A DNA stretch of 10,737 nucleotides from Rhizobium sp. Q54 (GTDB taxonomy: Bacteria > Pseudomonadota > Alphaproteobacteria > Rickettsiales > UBA1997): contig CAMBES010000043.1 in the NCBI GenBank assembly GCA_945865855.1, positions 1-10,737 of the forward strand, given 5' to 3'. Made by a program: the position numbers and the translations under genes. Below are positions 1 to 5,778 of the stretch, piece by piece. Position 1 is the first letter of the stretch. Every line of letters starts with the position of its first letter. The notes under the pieces are model-generated. The model was given only the letters and a program-made list of their open reading frames with translations. It had not been told where the DNA came from and ran no database searches.

Positions 1-23
1 GGATCTTGGCGCAAAACGCGTAA

Positions 24-470
24 TTCAAACTTTATTGGTTCAAACTTTTCGATCTCGTTAGCAAAGAAAATAAGGTTCTAGTTTTGCGTGATTTTCATGC
101 TGAAAATTTAATGGAGATTAACAGAGGCGTTGGACTACTAGACTTCCAAGATGCCGTGATTGGTCCTGCTGCTTATGATTTGGTTTCATTGCTGGAAGAT
201 GCCAGGCGCGATGTTGACGAAAAAACGCGACAGAAAATTCTTGAATATTACCTAGAAAAATCTGGTTGTGATGCCAAAGTTTTTCTGCGCGATTATTCGA
301 TTTTGTCATTGCAGCGTAATGTTAAAATTCTTGGAATTTTTTCACGACTCTCGAAGCGCGACAACATGCATCATTACTTAAGTTTAATTCCACGAGTCCT
401 CCATTTTGTTGAGGCAAGACTTGAGGATGAAATATTTTCCGAAATAAAAAAATTAATCAGCCATGAGTAA
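24..470 (+). CDS. C-terminal part of an APH-family (AmgK/COG3178-like) sugar kinase; 5' end interrupted or cut
   Basis: Phosphotransferase of the aminoglycoside-phosphotransferase fold. The closest match I recognise is the AmgK-type N-acetylmuramate/N-acetylglucosamine kinase group of cell-wall recycling. Visible motifs are the catalytic loop LRDFHAENLM (bases about 84-113, catalytic Asp then Asn), the metal-binding LLDFQDAVIGPAAYDLVSLL, and the family's C-terminal QRNVKILGIFSRL and IPRVLHF. The open frame begins at 24, after an in-frame TAA at 21-23. The residues from 24 to 84 (FKLYWFKLFDLVSKENKVLV) look like genuine family sequence, so the protein should extend further upstream. A TTG at 84 or ATG at 111 would start inside or after the catalytic motif and cannot give a full enzyme. 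Either a nonsense change or sequence error sits at 21, or the gene is a remnant. The neighbour usual in alphaproteobacteria, a MurU-like nucleotidyltransferase, is not next to it. Family call is firm; the exact substrate is inferred. Confidence 0.75.
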   Translation, partial: FKLYWFKLFDLVSKENKVLVLRDFHAENLMEINRGVGLLDFQDAVIGPAAYDLVSLLEDARRDVDEKTRQKILEYYLEKSGCDAKVFLRDYSILSLQRNVKILGIFSRLSKRDNMHHYLSLIPRVLHFVEARLEDEIFSEIKKLISHE

Positions 471-933
471 AAAATTTGAAAATGTTTCGATGACTGAGGC
501 GACTCCAGAAAACTTAAAATTACTTACTGAAGTTTTTAAGCGAATCGAGGATGAAACTGCCGAAACTGCGGAGATGATTTTCGACTATTTAGTCGACATA
601 ATGGATGATAAGATCATGACCGGAGAGATTCCTGATCATCCAAATCCAAAAGTTAACGCTTATATTAAAATCCTTAATCGGCTATTTCGCTTCTCGCGGA
701 AAAATTCGGCCAAGGGTGGCTTTAGAGTAATCAATCGCAAAACCGTTAAGGATTTAGATAAAAAAACTTACACCTTCTGTATGTGTTTCGATGGCGGCGT
801 TTCTCTGGATGTTCTTTGCGAAATTGTTAATGCAGAAAATCAGGCGAGAACGCCAACGGCATCTCCGGTAAGAGTGATGGTAAAGCAGGCATTTGGAGGA
901 GCTAAAGCCACTTCGCATTATCACGGCGCGTGA
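463..933 (+). CDS. Unrecognised 156-residue cytoplasmic protein
   Basis: I do not recognise a family. The ATG at 463 overlaps the last 8 nt of the kinase gene, and its TGA overlaps the GTG start of yidD (GTGA at 930-933), so it looks translationally coupled to both. There is no signal peptide or membrane segment. The N-terminal third is acidic and helical in character (residues 12-55). A basic, Arg/Lys-rich stretch follows (about 70-100), then a more hydrophobic segment with closely spaced cysteines (YTFCMCFDGG, and a Cys in LDVLCEIV, about 103-123). The end is Gly/His-rich (SHYHGA). Codon use resembles the neighbouring genes and the frame is open throughout, which together with the tight packing supports a real gene. 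The two Cys and the His tail could bind metal, but that is speculation. Confidence 0.75.
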   Translation: MSKKFENVSMTEATPENLKLLTEVFKRIEDETAETAEMIFDYLVDIMDDKIMTGEIPDHPNPKVNAYIKILNRLFRFSRKNSAKGGFRVINRKTVKDLDKKTYTFCMCFDGGVSLDVLCEIVNAENQARTPTASPVRVMVKQAFGGAKATSHYHGA

Positions 934-1145
934 TAAAATTTTCTCTTCTCCTCATCAGATTTTATCAGCTTCTTCTCTCTCTATTTCTCGGTTCTTGCAA
1001 ATGTCGTTTTGCTCCGACTTGTTCTAATTACATGATGGAGGCGATTACAAAAAAAGGTCTATTCAAAGGCTTTTTTCTTGGAGTGAAGCGAATTTTTAAA
1101 TGTCATCCTTTTTCAAATAAAAGTGGTTTTGATCCAGTCAAATGA
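930..1145 (+). CDS. yidD: YidD, membrane protein insertion efficiency factor
   Basis: Small inner-membrane-associated protein known to aid insertion of membrane proteins alongside YidC. The 71 residues show the whole family signature: an amphipathic, hydrophobic N-terminal helix (residues 4-21), CRFAPTCSNY (25-34), the Ala and Gly-rich turn ITKKGLFKGFFLGVKRIFKCHP (39-60 region), and a terminal GFDPV. The conserved Cys residues (25, 31, 58) are present and the length is typical. The start is GTG at 930, overlapping the previous stop; no in-frame ATG lies before the core motif. In many bacteria yidD sits with rpmH, rnpA and yidC. Here it lies between an unknown gene and an exported ankyrin protein, and its stop overlaps the next ATG by 4 nt (ATGA, 1142-1145). 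Confidence 0.95.
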   Translation: MIKFSLLLIRFYQLLLSLFLGSCKCRFAPTCSNYMMEAITKKGLFKGFFLGVKRIFKCHPFSNKSGFDPVK

Positions 1146-2365
1146 TGTTAATTCGCCTCATTATAATCCTAATTATTAGCTGCACTTTTCAGAGTTTTGC
1201 CTTTGCTGAAAATCAGACTCTAGATGAAATTAATGCCGATCTAAAAGCCAAGAAGGCAGAATTAGAGCCTTTTGATCAGGCCAAGGTAAAAGTTGATGTT
1301 GAATCGCTAGGTCTTGATGACGTTGATAAAAAAGAGGATAAAAAATCTATCGAAGTGAAATCGCCACCACCAGCACCTGTAGGACAAGAAACTCCTGAAG
1401 CTTCACCTTCAAAAGTTAAAGACGGTGTCGATTCAGAAAAAAAAGTCGAAGAAGTAAAAAAGATCGACGAAGTTAAGGTTGAGCAATCAGCTATTACACC
1501 TGCTTCTGCAAGCGATACCAAAAAGCCCAGCGATCAATACCTCAATGCGCAAAAGAAAAAAAACATGAAAAGGCGCTTGGAAATGGAGCGTCAAAAAAAA
1601 GGAAATGCCAAGAAGCAAAAAGATAAAATCGAAAAGTTTAAAAAGTTACGCGACCTCTATTTGCTTGAATCAAATGAAGGCGATGCTGAAGAAAAAATTA
1701 CGCCACGTAAAAAAAATTTAAATCCTTTTGCAAACGAAGAGATGCCGGCATTGCCGATTCTTAATCGTTACCGCAGTGGAGAAAATAATCATATTCCGAT
1801 CATTTTAACTCCGAGAGAAAAGGTGGATCTTTTGTTTAAAGCAATTTCAACAAATAACGTTTCATTCTTTAATGACAGCTACAGAGGAGTTGAAAATCCT
1901 AATGTGCAAAATGCTTTTGGTGATACCATTTTGACCTACGCGATGTTGATGAGAAGATATTCAATCGTCGCTTCAATAATCGCTAAAGGTGCCGATGTGA
2001 ACATGATAAATAAACTTGGCTACACGCCAGTTAACATCGCAATTGAGTTGTTGGATTTTAAATTATTGGAAATGCTCGTGAACAATAAAGCTGATCTGAA
2101 TTATCTCGATGCTTTTGGTCGTAGTTATTTGATGCATGCGGCGCGAGTTGGTTTTCTTCCTGCTGCAGATCTTTTTTTATCTAACGGTATTGATGTAAAT
2201 TTGATGGATAAAGATGGCTTTACCGCATTAGCAATCGCATATCGCCATAAGAAAGAAGTACTTGTGCAATATCTATTAAAACACGGCGCAAAAACCTGGA
2301 TTGAAAAACCTTACGATCCCAAAAATCAGTCATTAATTCAAGAGTTGGAAAATCGCTGGAAATAG
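1142..2365 (+). CDS. Exported ankyrin-repeat protein with charged, coiled-coil-like linker (ank1)
   Basis: A 407-residue protein of unknown target. Residues 1-22 form a Sec signal peptide (MMLIR, then an Ile/Leu core) with a probable signal peptidase I site AFA|EN at 22/23. A lipobox-like IISC at 11-14 leaves open a lipoprotein anchored at Cys14. Residues 23-130 are Lys/Glu/Pro-rich and probably disordered. Residues 133-175 are very basic (KKKNMKRRLEMERQKK and onward) and could form a coiled coil. Four ankyrin repeats follow at about 258-287, 291-320, 324-353 and 357-386, each with the spaced G-x-T, Ala-rich helix and L-L-x-x-G-A pattern, plus a degenerate one at 226-254. Ankyrin repeats mediate protein binding. 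The export signal suggests a periplasmic, surface or secreted role. Start by ATGA overlap with yidD. Four runs of eight A lie in the linker. Confidence 0.85.
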   Translation: MMLIRLIIILIISCTFQSFAFAENQTLDEINADLKAKKAELEPFDQAKVKVDVESLGLDDVDKKEDKKSIEVKSPPPAPVGQETPEASPSKVKDGVDSEKKVEEVKKIDEVKVEQSAITPASASDTKKPSDQYLNAQKKKNMKRRLEMERQKKGNAKKQKDKIEKFKKLRDLYLLESNEGDAEEKITPRKKNLNPFANEEMPALPILNRYRSGENNHIPIILTPREKVDLLFKAISTNNVSFFNDSYRGVENPNVQNAFGDTILTYAMLMRRYSIVASIIAKGADVNMINKLGYTPVNIAIELLDFKLLEMLVNNKADLNYLDAFGRSYLMHAARVGFLPAADLFLSNGIDVNLMDKDGFTALAIAYRHKKEVLVQYLLKHGAKTWIEKPYDPKNQSLIQELENRWK

Positions 2366-2411
2366 ATTGGAAAAAAAAGCAGCCCTTCTTACAAGACTTA
2401 GTCATATTTTT

Positions 2412-2417
2412 TATAAT
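2412..2417 (+). promoter_or_regulatory. Perfect -10 box (TATAAT) before the second ankyrin gene
   Basis: TATAAT lies 21 nt before the ATG at 2439, which would put transcription start near 2424 and leave a leader of about 15 nt. The best-spaced -35 candidate, TTACAA at 2389-2394 with a 17-nt spacer, matches TTGACA poorly. The site falls between the end of the preceding gene (2365) and the chosen ATG. It argues that the second ankyrin gene has its own promoter and that the TTG-initiated 24-residue extension is not translated. By-eye call in AT-rich DNA. Confidence 0.4.
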
Positions 2418-2438
2418 ATTTTCTCATACACAATTAAC

Positions 2439-3716
2439 ATGAATCGTTACCTAAAATTATTCTTTATTGCTATAGCTGGAGCCTGTCTGCTGGCTAGTCC
2501 ATCAATTCACGCGCAAATAAAAAATATTTATAACTCTAGCGAAGAAGACGTTGCTGGAATTACTTCTCTGATGTCTGCGGTAATAAGCGGAGATATTGAT
2601 GGCGTAAAGTTTTTTGCTAAATCTGGAGCTGAATTAGTTAATCAAAAAAACATCGGTGGCGCAACTCCTCTGCTTTTAGCTTGTCGCGAAGGTAATTTAG
2701 AAATCGCTAAAATTTTAATTGATAATGGTGCTAATATCAACGCTACAGACAATGAAGGTTGGACGCCTCTAATGCGTGCGGCTCTGGCTGGCAAAAAAGA
2801 TGTAGTAGATCTTCTGATGACAAAAGATACACAAGCTGCTGCGGTTAATTCGATTGGTGAATCGGCAATTTTTCACGCAACCTCATCTGATTGTAATGAG
2901 TGTTTGAGCTCGATATTCAGGAAATTTAATTTTATTAAATTCATGGATATCAGTCTTTTAAAAAACCAACTTACAGATTCATTTACGATCGCTAAAAATC
3001 ACGACAACCAAGTTGCTCAAAATATCCTTAGTAGTTATCTCGATCGAGTTACTAAAGCTTCATCTTTAGCTTCTGGAGCAATTGATCAAGATAAGCAGGT
3101 ATTGGCATCAGACTCCTCAACTGCAACGGAAAAGAAGCCTGTAAATGTCACGGAATTCATTTTAAAAACCGATGGAAAAAAAGTTAAGACGACAAAAGTT
3201 GTAGATGCATCACCCCTGCTCGAATCCAAAAAAAAACTCACTGAAGGAGGTCTTTCTCAGCAAGAAATTCTCGCTAAGAAATTTAAACTAATCGTTGGTG
3301 AGGAAGGTAAGTTGGTTAATAAAACTAAGCATAAAATTGGTGTAGTTAAGAGCGAGGAAAGTGAGGCAAGGTTTGTTCTAATCGAAAAAAATGTTAAAGA
3401 TGACGCCTCTGTTGCCGTAGAGGAAATTTCGCTTGCGCAATCAGCACCAATCGGGAGCGAAATTTATAAACTTAATCGCGGTCCAGAAGGAAAATTAATC
3501 AAACGCAGGCCAATCAAAAAGAATATAGTTGCTGCGCGACCAGCAAGTGATTCAGCAGTGATTACAACGAGTAAAATCTTAGAGCCTAAAACTCCAACTT
3601 CTGTCGTTACTGCTCCCGCAGCTGTTCCTGCTTCAGCCCCAACTGACATGGCAGCTCCTGTGGCTAAGCCGCAAGAGCCAGTCGCTCAACCTCCAGTCGC
3701 TAATCAGCCTAAATAA
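2439..3716 (+). CDS. Exported ankyrin-repeat protein with repetitive basic and Pro/Ala-rich tail (ank2)
   Basis: Start chosen at ATG 2439 (425 residues) because it begins a standard signal peptide: MNRYLK, a hydrophobic core, and a probable cleavage IHA|QI at 25/26. The frame is open back to a TTG at 2367, but that would place 24 residues in front of the signal. Residues 40-69, 73-102 and 106-137 are three ankyrin repeats, including ATPLLLACREGNLEIAKIL, with a degenerate fourth at about 139-165. From about 205 the protein is low-complexity. Three short units share a pattern of aromatic or hydrophobic residues, then a Gly-Lys-hydrophobic-basic core: at about 238-254, 280-298 and 340-359. The last 35 residues are Pro/Ala/Val-rich, like a flexible extracytoplasmic tail. 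The gene is a tandem neighbour of ank1 with the same architecture in reverse order (repeats first, disordered part last). Partner and function are unknown. Its end overlaps pdxJ by 8 nt, convergently. Confidence 0.8.
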   Translation: MNRYLKLFFIAIAGACLLASPSIHAQIKNIYNSSEEDVAGITSLMSAVISGDIDGVKFFAKSGAELVNQKNIGGATPLLLACREGNLEIAKILIDNGANINATDNEGWTPLMRAALAGKKDVVDLLMTKDTQAAAVNSIGESAIFHATSSDCNECLSSIFRKFNFIKFMDISLLKNQLTDSFTIAKNHDNQVAQNILSSYLDRVTKASSLASGAIDQDKQVLASDSSTATEKKPVNVTEFILKTDGKKVKTTKVVDASPLLESKKKLTEGGLSQQEILAKKFKLIVGEEGKLVNKTKHKIGVVKSEESEARFVLIEKNVKDDASVAVEEISLAQSAPIGSEIYKLNRGPEGKLIKRRPIKKNIVAARPASDSAVITTSKILEPKTPTSVVTAPAAVPASAPTDMAAPVAKPQEPVAQPPVANQPK

Positions 3717-4449
3717 TAGATTTCATTTTTTTGATCACCTTTGTAAGTCCGTCAAATATGGCTTCGCCGATGATAAAGTGACCGATGTTAAGCTCAGTAA
3801 TTTGCGGAATTTTTGCGATCATTGCCGCAGTTTTGTAATCTAATCCGTGGCCGGCGTGACATTCTAAGTCTAGCTCATTAGCGAGTTTGGCACATTTTAA
3901 AATCTTCGAAAATTCCTTTTTTTGCGCCGCACTTTTTTTGTGACAAAATTCTCCGGTGTGTAATTCAACGATATCAGCACCGACTTTTTTTGCGGCTTTA
4001 ATTTGCTCTTCATTAGCATCGACAAAAAGTGAAACTTTGATTTTTGGAAGAGTTTTTGCGGCGTGAATTTTTTTAATCATTTCGTGCAAAATTTTTTCAT
4101 TCTTGACGACATCGAGACCGCCTTCTGTTGTAACTTCCTGTCTTTTTTCAGGCACAATGCAAACCGCATTGGGCCTGGTTTTAAGAGCAATCGCCAGCAT
4201 CTCTGCTGTGGCTGCCATTTCTAAGTTAATCGGCAGTTTAATTTCTTTTTTCAGTCTAACCAAATCTTCGTCGCGAATGTGGCGACGATCTTCTCGTAAG
4301 TGAATTGTGATTCCATCGGCACCAGATTTTTGTGCTAAAATTGCTGCAACAACTGGATCGGGGTGGATGCCACCACGCGCATTTCTTATGGTTGCAACGT
4401 GGTCAATGTTAACTCCTAATCTGATTTTATTTTGAATTTTTCTTTTCAT
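3709..4449 (-). CDS. pdxJ: Pyridoxine 5'-phosphate synthase
   Basis: Cytoplasmic TIM-barrel enzyme that condenses 1-deoxy-D-xylulose 5-phosphate with 3-amino-2-oxopropyl phosphate to make pyridoxine 5'-phosphate, the last ring-forming step of DXP-dependent vitamin B6 synthesis. The 246 residues match the family in length and in all blocks: VNIDHVATIRNARG (13-26), ITIHLREDRRHIRDEDL (47-63), NLEMAAT (75-81), CIVPEKRQEVTTEGGLD (97-113), SLFVDA (140-145), ELHTG (162-166), HAGHGLDY (198-205, containing the conserved active-site His) and ELNIGHFIIGEAI (219-231). The start at 4449 lies inside the upstream transporter gene (23-nt overlap) and no Shine-Dalgarno site is visible, so it is probably translated by coupling. 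Its substrate is the product of dxs, found 1.3 kb away in this window. Confidence 0.97.
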   Translation of the reverse strand: MKRKIQNKIRLGVNIDHVATIRNARGGIHPDPVVAAILAQKSGADGITIHLREDRRHIRDEDLVRLKKEIKLPINLEMAATAEMLAIALKTRPNAVCIVPEKRQEVTTEGGLDVVKNEKILHEMIKKIHAAKTLPKIKVSLFVDANEEQIKAAKKVGADIVELHTGEFCHKKSAAQKKEFSKILKCAKLANELDLECHAGHGLDYKTAAMIAKIPQITELNIGHFIIGEAIFDGLTKVIKKMKSII

Positions 4450-5569
4450 AGATGACTAAAAAAGTGAGGTAAGAAATGCAGCACAAAACGATTGTAATTG
4501 GAAAGCCAACAGAGCCAAAGAGATTGAATAAAAGCCCACCAACTAAGCTTCCGCACATTGCGCCAATTGATCCGATTAATTGAAAAGTTGCATTAGCGGC
4601 AACTAATTTTTCTTGCGGATAATCATCGTTACAAACTTTGAAAACTGAGATAAAAATGCAGGCGATAAATATTCCAAAAATAAAATAAATGCTGAGCAAA
4701 AAGAGGTAAGAGTGGAAAAAAATTACTGCCAAGAAACAACAGAGACAGCCTAAAAATCCAAAATTAATTAGTTGATAAGGAGTCCATTTTATTAAAAGAA
4801 ATCCTACAACAGGATCGATGAATCCACTAGCCATGTAAGCAGTAATTAAAAGACCGGAAGCCTCGTAAGAAAATCCAGTTTTTACTCCAAAAATTACGCT
4901 AAAGGCGACAAGAAAGAAAGATTGAAAATCAAGAAAAAATCTTCCCAAAAAAACTCGAGGATTTTTTTTAAAAAATTCTTTTAAGGCGATTCTTTCTGAC
5001 TCTAATTTTGGTTGAGGTGTATTGTTCAGAGGTTTTAGACAGAAGAAGGAGAGGGCGGCTAAGGTTGCAGAAATTGCAAATGATAAATAATGATCAGCGC
5101 CACTAAACTTTACTATTATTGGCCCAAGCGCAATTCCAGCACAAATCAACATGCTAAAAATTCCAAGCACTATACCACGCTGATCATTTCTTAGAAGCAT
5201 GTTAAGCCATGATTGGCGGGTGATTACGTATATGAACCACATCGCGCCCATCAAAAATGCGAGTGCACCCCAGAGATAAAAATTTTGGTAGAAATAGATT
5301 ATTAAAATAATGGCGGCGTAAGTGAAGCATGCTAAGCGCAGAGCCCTCATCATTGTCAGTCGCGCTACAATTTTACTCAAAAAGAATGACATTAAAATTC
5401 CGCCAAAGGCATCCAAGGTGAAGGCAAGTCCAATATTTTTAGTACTGACTCCGTGCTTGTTGAGAATGGTGGGAAAGGTAACTAAATTAATTCCCATCGC
5501 CATCGCAAAAAGCACGACGCTGAGAAATAAAAAATTAAGCTCGCGTGAAAATTTAAAGTTTTGCAGCAT
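4427..5569 (-). CDS. Major facilitator superfamily (MFS) transporter, substrate unknown
   Basis: A 380-residue inner-membrane protein with about twelve hydrophobic helices in two halves of six, joined by a charged loop around residues 182-205 (KPLNNTPQPKLESERIALKE), which is the MFS layout. The first helix carries FLFLSVVLFAMAMGINLVTF. The cytoplasmic loop after helix 2 has a loosely MFS-like VARLTMMRALRL rather than a textbook GxxxDRxGRR motif. A QSWLNMLLRNDQRGIVLGIF stretch after helix 4 is typical of drug- or metabolite-efflux-like MFS proteins. Nothing in the sequence decides the substrate. It overlaps pdxJ by 23 nt and is the first gene of that two-gene unit; a role in B6-vitamer transport is only a context guess. 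The ATG at 5569 precedes the first helix by about 10 residues. No Shine-Dalgarno site is visible. Confidence 0.85.
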   Translation of the reverse strand: MLQNFKFSRELNFLFLSVVLFAMAMGINLVTFPTILNKHGVSTKNIGLAFTLDAFGGILMSFFLSKIVARLTMMRALRLACFTYAAIILIIYFYQNFYLWGALAFLMGAMWFIYVITRQSWLNMLLRNDQRGIVLGIFSMLICAGIALGPIIVKFSGADHYLSFAISATLAALSFFCLKPLNNTPQPKLESERIALKEFFKKNPRVFLGRFFLDFQSFFLVAFSVIFGVKTGFSYEASGLLITAYMASGFIDPVVGFLLIKWTPYQLINFGFLGCLCCFLAVIFFHSYLFLLSIYFIFGIFIACIFISVFKVCNDDYPQEKLVAANATFQLIGSIGAMCGSLVGGLLFNLFGSVGFPITIVLCCISYLTFLVIYEKKNSK

Positions 5570-5678
5570 TTCTGATTTTTACTTAAATAAATTATTTTTT
5601 ATGAAGTTGTAAATTACCCAATGCTTTGCGCCTGTGTCATTTGTGATTTTTGATTGGCGATTTACTCTCATTAATGTT

Positions 5679-5752
5679 CGTCACTTTGAACAGAGCGAAG
5701 AAATCTAAAATTTATATTTTAAATAGATTGCTTCGCTGTAGTCGTAATAACG
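5679..5752. repeat. Imperfect inverted repeat, probably a decayed MITE-like palindromic element
   Basis: The left arm (5679-5706) starts CGTCACTTTGAAC and ends GCGAAGAAATCT. The right arm (5725-5752), read in reverse complement, starts CGTTATTACGAC and ends GCGAAGCAATCT. About 19 of 28 positions agree, with an AT-rich loop of 18 nt between. The arms resemble the dispersed palindrome with ends like CGTCATTGCGAG and GAAGCAATCT that I recall from Rickettsiales and other bacterial genomes. It occupies the divergent spacer between the MFS gene and dxs. A transcript could form a long hairpin, but mismatches at the outer ends suggest an old copy. Confidence 0.6.
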
Positions 5753-5778
5753 AGCTATAAATCTTAAATCCCAAATTA

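Noticed and set aside
84..113. TTG at 84 or ATG at 111 as the true start of the kinase gene
   Set aside because: Both would remove the N-terminal lobe and cut at or after the catalytic loop; the upstream residues still look like family sequence.
1276..1521. 81-codon minus-strand frame opposite the ank1 linker
   Set aside because: Ser/Thr-rich shadow of the Lys/Glu/Pro-rich repeat region; no independent support.
5686..5720. TTGAAC with TATATT/TATTTT as a dxs promoter
   Set aside because: Spacing of about 21 nt or more is too long and the hexamers fall inside the decayed palindrome; not convincing in AT-rich DNA.
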